From: Symbiodinium natans
Taxonomy: Eukaryota > Sar > Dinophyceae > Suessiales > Symbiodiniaceae
NCBI GenBank assembly: GCA_905221605.1
Contig: CAJNDS010000280.1
Span: 124,001 to 188,000 of the forward strand
Reading direction: 5' to 3'
Length of the DNA stretch: 64,000 bases
The notes beneath the pieces were generated by a model. The model did no database searches. It had not been told where the DNA came from and saw only the letters and a list, made by a program, of their open reading frames with translations. Positions 1-11,994 of this stretch are shown piece by piece (position 1 is the stretch's first letter; every line of letters starts with the position of its first letter). Both the position numbers and the translations under genes were made by a program.

Positions 1-1862
1 TCTGGTCGCGGGGCGCGTAGGCGCCCAAAGGTGGCTAGTAGGAGGCTGCAGGAACAAACACTCCTTGATGTAGCCAGGGTTCTGATTACTGCACTTCTTC
101 AAAAGCCCAGATTTTGCATGCCCATGGATGTCCGGGCGTGAGACAAGCCCCAGAAGCTCAGTGACAAGCGGGAGCGTAAGGGCTTAGGGGGAGGGTGTTC
201 GGGATGCGGTGGGTGAGACAAATCCAAGATCCCGGCCCCCCGCAGCGCATTGTCGGCCCACAGTGTTGCGTCTAAGAGACTCCCGGAAACCTCGAGGCCC
301 AAACCAAACTTCCACCCCGCAACCGTTTGCGCAGGGATTGGGGGGGGATTTGGGGGGGGATTTGGGGGGGGGGGGGGGGGGACTCACGAACTCGGGTCTT
401 TTTCGGGTTGTTCTGCATCTTGTTCCACTCTTTCGTCCAGCGCAGTTGCAATCTCCAAGCCCATACACCGACAATCCTGCGTCATGGGGGACAGGGCATG
501 CGGCAGCCAGAGCCGCGCTGCAAGTAGTCGAGTGAAGCAAAAGCTCAGGTGTGAGCGGACCTCACGCAGCAAAAAACGAAACCAGTGTCCTACTCTGCTG
601 TGGACATGCGAGGGCGGAAGTAGCGAGCCAAAGCATGGCAGCATTAGATGTAGGCTTTATTTAGAGCTGCATTCACTTGCCTAGCAGGGCTTGGGGCCTT
701 CAAGCTTTTTGGAAGATCAAGAGAACATGGATAAGACAAGGTGGCACAGATTACAATATTACAGATTCACGCACATGCTAAACTGCTAAACTCATCTTGG
801 GACAAGATGCAGGAAGGGCCCAAGCTGAGGGCACAACGAACCAGGGCTATCCATCAGCCTGTCCTTGCCGAGTTCGGTGCTGGATGCGTTGCATGTCTTA
901 AACTTTTTGTCTTGGGCGGGCAAGCATGGAAGTCCAAAGCATTTCTTGCTTGGAGAGCAGTCTGCAGGGAGGTCGACAGCAGCACCCTACAGGCCCTACA
1001 GCAGCTTGGGCTGCCCTGCAACAGAAAGTTACCTAGATGCCCGAGATTGAGGTGCTCCACGGCTGCACCCGTGCAATCGCTGGCAGGCCTTCGTCCATGT
1101 CTTCACCCTCCTCCATTGCGAGCCTGGCCACACCAGAGATTGCAACCGCTGGTGCTTTGATGTCTGGGTTTGAGCTGTGGTTTCTGCAAAACCTGGAAAT
1201 TCAGAACTTGCAGTACAGAGTGAAGTGACACTTTGCTCAAGCCTTCGCACGCGCAATGATACTGCACCCTTGCACCCGCAGACTCAACCGCTGCATCTCA
1301 TTGGCAATTCAGAGTTCGGATGCCTAAGGATGGGCCCCCTGAAGCCCCCCTTCACAGCATAGCTGCCGAGCCCGCAAGACTTGCCAACTCTGACCGGCAC
1401 GCCGACTGCGTCAATGGCAATATTTTTCGGGGGGGGGAGGGGGGCGGGAGCTACTTTTGTGTTCGAAGTTCTTTTGTCCAAGCCCTATGGGCCTAAGGTA
1501 CTGATCTGCACACCATCGGTGCCAGCTTGTGGAGTTCGGATTCTCCATCTGCTCCTGTCAGGTGGCAAGACATATTCTCCGTTCGTGGATTCATGGTGTC
1601 GCTTACCCTGCCTGCTTGGCTTGGAACGGATCCCTGTTCTCGAAGGCCATAAACTTGTTTAATGACCTCGGGCTTGGGGTTCCACTCGGAATGCTGGCTT
1701 GCAGGCGGTCAAATGCATCATGTCTCCTGCACTTCCTGCTGGCCGTGGGCAATGCATCTGTCCCGCTTAGGCGAACATTTTCCACATGCTTTCAAGGTCT
1801 TCTCAGACCGCGCTGACCTCGGCCCCTTGAGTGCTGTACATTCCACGTCGGAGCCGGGTCGT
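1..1862. other. No supported gene; G-rich tract
   Basis: Only short frames are present on both strands. 339-381 holds runs of G up to about 20 nt (ggggggggatttggggggg). A smaller G run lies at 1430-1447. It is the 3' flank of the Cdc48-N-like gene. Confidence 0.6.
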
Positions 1863-3150
1863 CTATGAGACCAGGCACTGCTGGTTTCCCTGGTCGCCCC
1901 CAGACGCTGTCGAGGCTGCAGCGGCCTTGGCCTTTGCAGCCGCCTTTCCCTTGGCCTGCGCCCGGGGTGGGGGCTTGAAGTGCTCTTTCAAGGCAACCCC
2001 CTGGCAGGCGAGCTCAGTGTCCTTTCCCACTCCACCACCTTCAGATGGGCGTGTCGAGACAACTTTGAAGCGGAGGTCCCTTACTTGTAGCACGTCCCCT
2101 GTGCGGACGTCTGCCGATCGCTGGGCGAAGTAAGGCCGCACATAGTCCCGAAGCAGGCCTGTCTCATCTAGGGACAGCTTGTTCGGCCGATACTTCTCTG
2201 GCAGGCCATCCTCATAGGGAAGCAACTGCAAGCGTTCGAGCACCTTTCTCTCTATCTCTGGCCCTTCGTAGAAGATCTCGGTGTTGTGACCCACGACTCC
2301 ATAAGAATCCTCCGACGGCACAAGAGATGCACTACATGCACTGATCGGCACTGATGGGACTCACATGCAATCTCCTACGCATTCAGGCGGGTGTCCTCTG
2401 GCTGCACTCCTACGACCTGAAACCTCACAGAGTCATAGGAAAAGTCGAAGCCTTTGGTGAACTCTCCAACTTGCTGCGTCTGGAAGTAGGGCACGATGTG
2501 GTTGTGGTACATGTGGTCGAAGTTGTACTTGAAGGTGTCCTCTTCTCTCGGGCAAACGAACCTTTTCTGCCTACGCCGAACGGGGGTTTTCGGAGTTGAG
2601 GCAACGCCGAGCGGGTCGTCGTTCGAGCAACGAACGCACACCAAGGCACATTGCGAGTGCTATGGCTGCGATGGCCCAAAAGCGCATTTCACGAAAAGCA
2701 TGTGCTCGGGACCGAGGCAGTCACGATTTGGACTCGCGGAATGCACACAGAGGACGAGGCGGGAAGACCTAACGCCCAAAAGCGGCGGAATGAGGCGAGA
2801 GCACGAATGCGCACAGGGCGTGAGCGGAAGCACGACTGCGAAGCCAAAGACTATATGCTTCGCGAAGGGTGTGGCAGAAGCACGATCCAAGGCCCGAAAG
2901 CGCAGCCCACACCACGACTGGCGAAACAGAATTCGCGCGGTGCGGCGAGAGACTGCCAGGGAGGGAGAACGCCTCAAGCACCAACTTACTCGCCACGTGC
3001 AATATCCCTCCCCGTAAGCCCAGGCACAAGAACGCCAACTCGAAGACTCACAACTCCCGAGGGACTCCGCAGAGGGCAATTCACTGAAGCAACAATGATG
3101 ATCCGGTCCTTGTAGGGCAAAACGTGAATCTTCTGAAAGACGCTCAGCAC
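1863..3150 (-). CDS. Tandem Cdc48-N-like domain protein (partial, 3 exons)
   Basis: Three exons splice in frame: 3150-3109, 2539-2396 and 2309-1863 (stop at 1863). The reading holds two copies of a pattern typical of the N-terminal substrate/cofactor domain of Cdc48/p97. Copy 1 has KIHVLPYKD, then HNHIVPYF, VRFQVVGVQPED and NTEIFYEG. Copy 2 has ERLQLLPYED, RDYVRPYF, GDVLQVRDLRFKVV and KDTELACQG. In Cdc48 the matching pieces are the HVLP, LKPYF, EFKVV and DTEIFCEG segments. A lysine/alanine-rich tail follows; no AAA ATPase motif is present. Introns of 569 bp (3108-2540) and 86 bp (2395-2310) both start with GA and end in AG, and AGGAC/AGGAT flanks each junction. The 5' exons were not found above 3150. 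The function is unknown; a ubiquitin-related adaptor is a guess from the fold. Confidence 0.68.
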
Positions 3151-4419
3151 CTGCCAGAATCGGCATGCAGAAGCTTGCATGCTTCATTGATGGCCTTTGT
3201 TTGACATCTTAAGCCCCTGCACATAAACACAGCCTGGTCTGCCAGGATGATCTCAGTCTTGGCCCCGAAACGACCACCTTTTGGGGGGTCACAAGCGCCA
3301 ACGACCAGCTCGGCACCGGGGCTCTCGACACGCAGGCCTGCAGATGACTATCAGGCTGCTGAAGAGATTGAAGTTCAGACTTAACGTTCAAAATGACATA
3401 AGGAACTTCACTATCGAACTCGCATACTGGGTTTTGAGCGAGCCATGAGAAACTTCCAACAAAATGATTTCGAAGCTTGTTAGGTTCATCGCTGGAGTCG
3501 CTGAGCTGCTCATGTTTGCCCACATCAGCCAGCACGCCGCTACGCTTAGCTAGCGAATGAGAGCACGCAACTTGAACTTTCCACTAATTTATTGAAGCCG
3601 GAGGTGGGACCCTAAACTCCCCAAACCCTGGTCAGTCCCTGGGCCACTGGGGGCAAAGTGCCAGCTTCGGGATCCTCTACAAAACCTCGGCCTGTGTGGA
3701 GATCGTCCTCAAAGTCACGAAGCCTTGTTTGCGCATGAGCGGTGGGGCTGGGCGTCCACAAACCCTGCACGATAAGGTGGTATTTTGTCCGAGGGGCGCA
3801 GACCGAACAGCATCAGCACTGTTCCTCAGCTGCATCTCAGGTGGCGTCTTCGAGCTGCCATGTCCAAACACATCTGGCACAAGGGTCGGAATCAAGTCCA
3901 TCAGTGCTAGGCCTGTCTCAAGATTCACTTGCTCCCAGACTCAACAGACAGGGAACGGCTGGCTTGAGAGGCCATGCACAGTCACGCAGCGCAGCATGCC
4001 ACTTGTTGTTTAAAGCGCCGAAGGCCTCAAACTGTCAAAGCCAAACCTAGGCAGTGTGGGAAGAGGTGTGTTATTTTGGGCTGGTGGTGAGAATTGCTGT
4101 GCTATTCTTGGGCTGCTGCCTTCTTTGAGTTTTATGAGTTGAGTTCTATTTGAGTACAAGTCTGCCAGTTTATAAGGTGCTTCTTTACTGGAGATAACTC
4201 AGGAGACTCCATAGCAACTGGTCCCAGTCCGCGTTAAGCTGCTTGTCTGAAATTAGCTACCCTCTCAGGTTGCTCAGAGCCAAAATGTGAAAACTAAAAG
4301 ATGCGAACAAGCACGTGTAGGACCAACAGCCAAGTGGACGCGGAACTCTGGGAACTCGACTTCGACACTGCTTGCCAGTACAACACAAAAGAAGCAATTC
4401 CGGGTGTTTCCGGGGTGCC

Positions 4420-7400
4420 GGCGTAAAAATCGAGAAGAAGGAGCCGGCGAATTTGCGTTTGCGCTTGAAGTCCGCGAGCCGGAACCTAGCAGCTCAAAGG
4501 GTTTTATAGGTTCTGCCACCTGCCCAGGTGCCTCACGGCACGCAGGGGATGCAAGATGATGCACGCATTCCCTGCTCATTCCATCGGACGACCTAGCAAC
4601 CGTTTGCCTAATTCCATTGATTCCATTGTGAAGCTCCTGAAGTAGAAAGACCCCAACGCTGCCCAAAGTAAGACTGCCGATGCGTAACTGAAGGTCTCCA
4701 CTGGGCCAGACAGCGAGTGTCCCCGACATTCACAGTCAGAGAGTAACATACCCTACGGTAGCCACCTGCCTAGCTGACCCTCAACAAAAAGGAAAGTGGA
4801 GGAAGGAAACTGGGCTCCTTGCTCCCCAGCCACTCTAGGAGAAATCATGTCATGCAGTTGGCACCTTGCTTGCGGCATACGTCTGGCAAATCGTTGGCTC
4901 GACGGTGGGTAGGTGATGTGCGGATCCCAAGCCCCACGCAGAACATCACAAAACGCGATGGTTTCGTAGTTCAGGCACCTTGAAGGCCACCCCATGCGCC
5001 CCCTCAATGTGCAAGTCTCAACACGGAACGGTCTTGGCTTCCGGCTCCATGCGCTGCACCTGCTCCTCGTAGAAGAACTTCCTCATGCTGCTCATCGCTT
5101 TCTGAGTACCACTTGAGTTAAAGATGTGTGCTGCTCAGAAGCATTTTCTCGAATGCTGTTTCAGTACAGAATTCAACAGGGCAAAGTCAAAGGTGAGCCC
5201 GCCGAGCATGCATGTTGCAAGCTAGCTGGCACGAATTTGCGAAACAGGCAGTGGTCAGAGCACTATGTCCGCTAAGTACTGGCAGGAACTTCATGGCGAA
5301 GCAATGCAGGATGAGTTGCAACCTTCGACCCAGATTTAAAACAAAAGGAACCCACCACCAGCGCACCACTACCTTTTATTCTGGCATCGTCTCAGTGCGT
5401 CTCTGCCTGCACGTCAGCATGTCTGAAGGGTTGGTCAACGCAGGAGAAAGCGCCCTTCTGCGCCTTAGCCGGACTTAAAGAGAAGTATAGCCACCTGACC
5501 TGAGCACAACGGGATCATGATGCGGCATCAGGACCCGGCTCATCCGACGCTGCTGCTAGATGCCGCTAGCTTGTGGAATCAGGATCTAAGCCCGCTGCCC
5601 AAGTAGAAGTAGATGAAATGCTTCGTCTCATGTGTGACCTCAGAGGCTGATCTGATCAGTCAGGATCTTTGCATGAAACTAACAGACTCTGCCAAACTTT
5701 TCAAGCATCAAACGGCGAAAGTTGCTCAACAGCAAGTTCGAGCTCTGCCACTCTTTATACATCGAACCTCAAGCCCCAGAAAGCTCATCCGCAGATAGTC
5801 TTCATTCCTTGCCATCACCCCACTTACCCTGGGAAGTCAGGATATCTAATGCTCGCAGGGAACGTACGAACCGAAGTTGCGCCCGACCACAGCGTGCCAG
5901 GTCGGATTGTACTTCTTGTCGAACTCCTGAAGCAACCGACTTCCAAACGAACAGCTCTTCAACTGAAGTGGCCGTCCTTCTTGATGAAAGCGGCGATGTC
6001 CTTCTCGATGTTGTACTTTTCAAGGGCCTTGCAAATAGCAGATGGCACAGGAAAACTGGGAACCACACGAAGGGTCTAGCTGCAAAGTCGGCTGTGTTGG
6101 CTCTATCAGCACAGTTTGGCGAGTAGCCGACAAACATGGCTAATGTTGCAGAAGTCTCCCCAAGGTCCTGTGTGGCACAGTCAATGGCGTCCTGTTGCAT
6201 GTCCTCGGCCATGTCAGCGTTCTTGATGACTGCCTTGTCCGAATGCTCCATGCATCTTTGACGCAGATGCCGATCGGTGCTGGTTCATGGTACAGTAAGG
6301 CCTGCGTGTACTCTCTACGCCTGCGTGCATCCACCTTTTTCTACAGCATGCTTTCAGGATCCACTGCGGTCATCCACCTAAAACATCAATCACGGTCTAA
6401 TGGGCTTGGCCTGCTGTACTACACTTGATTGGTTATTAGAGCCGACTCACCCAAAGCAGGCAGCAGGAGTTGAAGGAGGCCTAGGCGCCCTGATCCTGGC
6501 CCTGTTAGGCATTGTCTCATCAAGATGTTGGAAAGTATCCCTGGCCTTGCGGTCCGCCATAGCTTCCCCGCTACACGAGGGCAAAAGGCCAAAGGGTCGC
6601 TGAAGCTGCAAAGCCCAAAGATCACTGACGTCACAAGCTGGGGACGCGCAAGCCGTGCACGGAATGAGGAGCCGAAATCAAAAGTTGCCCTATGACATCA
6701 TCAATCGAATTGGAGGTAAGCATGTGAACACTATGCCTGTGATATTTGCACCGTGCTCATCCTTGTTCAGTGATCCTTGTTTGGCCCGACAGCAAAGCAT
6801 GCTGTGGACCCTGCAGCTCGTAGTCTCGAACCACACCATCTGCCTGGACATGTGTATCCTAAAAATCTCGGCCACTGATACTCGACAACAACTTTGACAA
6901 CAAGCATTCATGGCCTAGCACGCTTCAAGGGCAAGTGAATTACTGCAAAGTCCGAGGCATACAGCATCATGCCGGTCTTGAGCCCGCGTTGGTGGGTTTT
7001 GCACTCACAACATCGGAGGCCCTCAGAGTCTCAGTGTCGAGCATCCAAGTCGAAGATGCTAAACCAGAATTCAATCGATCTGTCCTGAGTCTGTCGTCAC
7101 ACGAAAGGCACACGGACGTCAGCACAGCCAGCACGAACGTGGGCGATGTAGGATGGAGGCCCAAGAGCTAAACCCAATCGTATCAGAATCCCTCCATGGC
7201 CCCGGCAGTTATCTGATCTTGGTCATTCAAGAGGAAATGGATGAAATCCTGCAACATGCTCACGTCTGGCACGACTGATTGACGTTGCGGGCTTAGCAAA
7301 GTGGTTACCATCTTTTGTCTAGGCCTCATAGCCCATCTTGCCTGGAACGGCTGATGTGAACCTAAGTACTGCTTCCAGAGATGCAACCGACAGCTGCCAC

Positions 7401-8919
7401 TTCCAATCATGCTGCTAGCAAGCCATTAGCAGGAAGGACCAGACCGCCACGTCACCTCGCTGAAGATTCGGTCGACTGTCCGTCTAGACAGCGCGTGCCT
7501 GGCGTGACCAAGTCGTCTGAAGCTCTTCGTTGTCTGAAAAACGCCATGAGGACCCACAAGCTACGGGCTTTCGTTGTGACGTGCTACTGATACGAAGGCG
7601 ACGTGTCTTGGACAGGCCAGCGGGTCCCGTCATACTTCAGCAGGTCGTCCTTGTCTAGCAGGAAATCGTGGTCCGAGTCCAGCTCCCAGAACGTGCCTCT
7701 GGGGAAGGCATGCCGCAAATTTTCGAGGAAGTCAGCGAGCTGATTGATGCGAATCCTGCTAAGTTCCAAGCAATAGATCACATAGAAGTGCTCATAGCTG
7801 AAGTAGTCTCGTATCATCTTCATGTCATCATAGTCCTCGCCGTGGCACATCTCGAAGATGGCCAATGTGTCTAATGGCATTTGTCAAATTCCTCCCTACG
7901 GCAGCATACTAGTACGACAGACAAGGCTGAAAAAAAATAACAAGGCTGCTGCTTCGTGACTCTCCCACCTCAAGCTGCTTCCACGTTTCCACGATGGACG
8001 GCTGATATCGCCGCAGATCTGTAGCGCAGACAGCAGAGCCCACACATTCAGGACGTTCAACTAGACGGCAACGACGACTCCTGACTCTGCTACTTGTACT
8101 TGTCATTGTTCTACTTGCTACGAGCATGGTTCTGTACAGGCTCGTGCGGTGAAATACAACCACACTAGGATCCTAACCCTCCTAGTGGAGGATACCTTTT
8201 TTCACCATCATCTTGTGGTCTGTGGACTAAGTTTGGGTTGCGATGAAGGTGGAGGAGGTGTTGTGGTGGCCTCGGTAGATGGATTTCTTGCACAACTGTA
8301 AGATCCGAGCTCTGCAGGTAGATTCGGCCTGTCCCCTTCCTGTCCTCAGTGAGTAGAGCTGCGAGTATGGCTTCAGAGATGACAACAGCTTGCATTGCAG
8401 CCGAAAGATGCAAGAAGACTTCAAGAAATAAGTTGCTGCAGCAGTGGCGTAAATGTAGAAGATTCGGCTGGTGACCTAGATGATTCAGCTCTGAGTGATC
8501 CGACTTTGGTGACGAACCAGCGCCACATCTGAGATCCCGACCGTGTCAGCATATCTATCCTGGAACTCCTGCGGACCACGACATCTGCTGTTTTCCACCC
8601 CTCGCACTGGGATCGTGCATGCTGCGACCTAGCATCTTTTCAGGTTCGCTGAAAATATTTTTGCTTCCACAACGCTATGGCAATGACTCTTTATGGGGCA
8701 TGGAGAAGAAGAACAGAGCACTTTAACAACCACTGTCGAACGGGATGAAGTCACGGCCTGCGTGTCCAGCAGGAAGTCCAACCCTGGATGGGTCATCAAG
8801 ATAGCGTGCAAGAAGATGTCGAAATCCTGTCTATCAGTGTCACCCACTCGCAGTGGCCATTCCAGTTCAAGTTTCAAGCAGTTGGGCCGAGTTTTGGCCA
8901 CACGGACTCGCCAAAGCAC
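4420..8919 (-). CDS. PP2A regulatory subunit B'' (PR72-like), multi-exon
   Basis: EF-hand-containing B'' subunits target and regulate protein phosphatase 2A. Exons found in order include [17 protein letters not shown] (about 8830-8770), [10 protein letters not shown] (about 8550), [16 protein letters not shown] (ending 7969), then 7835-7772 ([11 protein letters not shown]), 7696-7627 (EF-hand [18 protein letters not shown]), 7498-7454 ([11 protein letters not shown]), 7361-7325 (GKMGYE), 7248-7219 ([10 protein letters not shown]), 7084-7043 ([12 protein letters not shown]), 6843-6815 ([10 protein letters not shown]), 5081-5025 ([16 protein letters not shown]), 4978-4940 ([12 protein letters not shown]), 4864 onward (CQLHDMISP) and 4485 onward ([17 protein letters not shown]). 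These follow the colinear order of human PPP2R3 proteins. Nearly all exons are 30-70 nt. Most introns have GC or GA donors. Possible N-terminal exons lie up to about 10.2 kb (for example HEIFVKQGI near 9.88 kb). The 3' end and several junctions are unresolved. Confidence 0.85.
5465..6251 (-). CDS. Dynein light chain LC8, complete, nested in a PP2A B'' intron
   Basis: LC8 (DYNLL) is a small homodimeric hub protein that binds dynein intermediate chain and many other partners. Five exons rebuild a 90-residue protein: 6251-6168, 6027-5977, 5926-5864, 5638-5599 and 5499-5465 (TAA). Diagnostic segments are [64 protein letters not shown] and [10 protein letters not shown]; the family is usually 89 residues. 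Intron donors in order are GA (141 bp), GA (50 bp), GT (225 bp) and GC (99 bp); all acceptors are AG followed by G. The whole gene lies inside the 1.73-kb intron (6814-5082) of the flanking PP2A B'' gene, on the same strand. The start chosen is the ATG at 6251, just before the conserved region. Confidence 0.93.
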
Positions 8920-9194
8920 GCCGCCTCCTTCTCGATCCAGTCATTGTGGTCCTGCGCCGTGAGTTGGAGTGTTGGAGTGCTTTGGGGAATTCTCGGGGCA
9001 TGGCCTTCTTGACCACTGAGAAGAAGCTCAGGGTCGGATCGTCAGGCTGGATCTTTCGGTTTGCCCAACCAACCACCCTGGCATCGTGGATCTTCTGCGA
9101 GTCAAGAGAAAAGGGGGGAAAGTTGCCGAGCTGAGCAAGTTAAATCCAATCTCTGGACCAAGAAGTCGAGTCAACTTGGCCACCGGACATCATC

Positions 9195-10195
9195 TCAGTG
9201 ATTGGTACCGGCGTTGGCACCATCATGGCCTTGACGCAGCTCTGCTACTTTTGCTATGTTGGGGCAGGTTCTGCTAGGGGGTGGGGGGGGTGATGTGCAC
9301 CGGCAAAATGGAATTCGTGGCACATGTCGGCGAGTGAAAGCGAATAAAGGCCCGAACATCGCGCTTGGAAATTGCGCTGCGGTCAACGATGTCATAGAAG
9401 GCCTGTGACAGATGCTTCCACCATCTGTTCCAGTAGCATAGAGCCAGCACTTGTGCACATTTAGGAACAAGACATCAGGAACAGCAGAAGTTTGGCAGCA
9501 TGAAGCAAGGTGCCATCAACTACCTGCCTTCATCTTGTGGAAAATAGGGGCCTCATTGCGAAGTGTTACTTACCGTTCAGTGCATCACCACTGCAAGGAG
9601 TTATGCGGTGGCATGGGGTAGCGAAGTCCACAAGATGTTTTTTTTCAGTGACCGGCGGCGAAGTACTTGGACAGTTTGAAGACATCCGTCACAATCTGCT
9701 CGCATTGCTCCCAATTCCTGCGCGTTTGGACATGGTTGGCACTGGCAGCAAATGTGCAGTGCCGCGTTAGCACAACAGGAGCAAACGAGGTCAAGTGAAA
9801 CCTTCCCAAAAGCCGGCAGACTGGCAAGAGCAGCGGTCTTTATCCCATCAGTGATACCCTGCTTCACGAAGATTTCGTGAATCTGGTCTTTGTACTCCTG
9901 GCCCTTGGAGTACAAAGCATGCCGTGTGGTAACCCCACTCCGCCAACGCAGTAGTCTCAACACAAGATGTGCAATGTCTACTCAGCCTACTCCACTCCAC
10001 TTCTGGCCAGTATGGAAAATAACGCAAGCCTGGACACAGCTGTTGGACGATGGTGCACTGTCTGAGCGCCAGGCAAGCTCGGATATTTGATCGCGCTTTG
10101 GCCACCAGAAACGAGGGATGGTCTGAAGCAGATGCAGGAGATGAAGAAGCAGTTTTCAGAGCAGTTTTCTTTCGCTCTATGCTTCTATCACGCAA
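9195..10195 (-). other. Possible 5' exons of the PP2A B'' gene
   Basis: The minus strand has short coding-like stretches without stops: YDIVDRSAISKRDVRAFI (about 9400-9345), YKDQIHEIFVKQGITDGIKT (about 9900-9840) and TIPRFWWPKR (about 10115-10085). The last loosely recalls the IPxFYFP motif near the start of B'' subunits. Position and strand fit the gene downstream, but the joins could not be fixed. Treat these as candidate exons only. Confidence 0.35.
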
Positions 10196-11310
10196 GATAT
10201 CGGGATGTCAATTCGGATTTAGGCCACATGTAGGCTAACAGCCAGTGTTGAAGAGCTGTGTCTGCTGTCAAGCTGACCAAATCCAGCCTTGGCATTTGTT
10301 GCAATCATCGAATTCTTCACACCTGCCACAGCCATCGCAAACTCACTCGTCACTTGTGATGGAGACTGTTCATCGTACTTGGTTGTGTGATTCTCCGCAC
10401 GTGAAAGGGCTGGACAGCATGCAGTCTCCGACTGTGCCATGTTGCAGGCATGTCTGGGTCACAAGATGCATGAACCCTTCCCGAGGAGTCATTCCATGGC
10501 CAGCAGAAAGGAGAGCAGTGAACTGGTAGGCGCACTGGAAGAGAAATACAACCCAGTGAACATCCGATACGGGCATTGATCTCATCCCTTCATCGCAAAA
10601 AGACCGTCTTTTCAAAACATCTCATTCGCGAAGCTTAGGCATACCCATGATATCTGGCGAGCATCAGCGTCCGCCGCCCTAGGCAGTTTGTTTGATCAGA
10701 CTACACATTGTTTTGTGAGAGGGAAATTCGCACATTCACAGTTTATCGCCTCTTGAAATCTTGAAGGGCCCCTGCATAAGAAGAGGAACCCGTGCAGAGA
10801 CCTGTCAAGCTCAGGACCCACCAACCACCAGCACATGCGCACATCATTATGGCCCTCATCTCATCATCTGACCAGTCCTGACCATCAGACGTACCACACA
10901 GCGGGAATGTTTCAAGATTTTCAAGCTCAAATGCAAACAGCTCTGGGTTACGTGAGCTACAACTTCGCCTTCTGAAAACTCAATTTTCTCGCGGGTCGCA
11001 TCATTGCTCACATCCTTTCCAAAGCCTGACGTTGAAATGTCGTTCTACTCGAAAGGCCTTCGCATTCTCAAATGTTGCGAAGAACTTGTGCTGTTCATGA
11101 CCCAGAAAAATGAGTTAACAAGACTAACAGTGACTAACAGTGACTGACTCAAGCACAAGGCCGAAGGCCTGTCGGCCCACTACCGGGGCTAATCGGATGC
11201 TCCGGCCTCGAGGCATTGAATATGGATAAACTGAGGTTCTGGAAAGAAGGAATGCCTGCTATATAAGGCAAGAACTGCTGGAAACTGCAAAAAAAGGACT
11301 CTGCCGTAGC

Positions 11311-11400
11311 ATGTATCAGTGCCTGCGTGCCTGCGTGCCTGCGTGCCTGCGTGCCTGCATGCATGCCTGCCTGCCTGCCTGCCTGTGCGTGCGTGTCTGC
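11311..11400. repeat. TGCCTGCG/TGCC tandem microsatellite
   Basis: About eight octamer or tetramer copies of the motif TGCC(TGCG) run through 11320-11395 and drift into GTGCGTGTC units. The short Cys/Ala/His-rich reading frames through here, on both strands, are products of the repeat. Confidence 0.9.
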
Positions 11401-11994
11401 CTCTGCAGTGCGCGTGCGTGTCAGTGTGAGCTGATGGCAGAGATGCGGAATTGCCACGTGCAGAAACAAAAAGTCCATGCGCATCCTGACTGAAATCCGG
11501 CAGCCATACAATCCAGAGCATGCTTCCGACCTCTTATGCTTCTTCCCACATGACAGCAAAACGATATTCAGGTGGCAGCGGAGGCGACAGCAACTCCGTC
11601 TCCTGCTGGATCAATGCGCGTGTTGGGCTTAGGGCAAGTAGGACGAAATCAAAGGAACAGCGAAGGAGCATGAAGGAGCAGTACAACAGGGACGTCCTTG
11701 TCCTTAGCGCATGTGACAGCAAGCTTGTTCTCTCAGCGTCCGTGGTCAAGGTATTGGTGTTGGTCAATGCCAGACAAGCTGACACAGGTTCAGAAGAACC
11801 ATGTTAAAAGCCTGAAGGCTTGCTCGTGCTGTCAGAGATCTATCTGAAAGGCAAGGCCAGCAGGGCAACTAATTCTGGGCGGTGGTTTAGCTCGCTTACA
11901 TGAACGTCATTTTGACCGCTGCAAGCTCCAAGCATACAACCCCAGTGCCGGCAGTGGCCAATGCCCTTGCTCCCGCATCAAGTTGGCTGTGATT

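Noticed and set aside
11149..11559. Ala/Gly/His/Cys-rich frames
   Set aside because: Produced by the TGCC/TGCG microsatellite.
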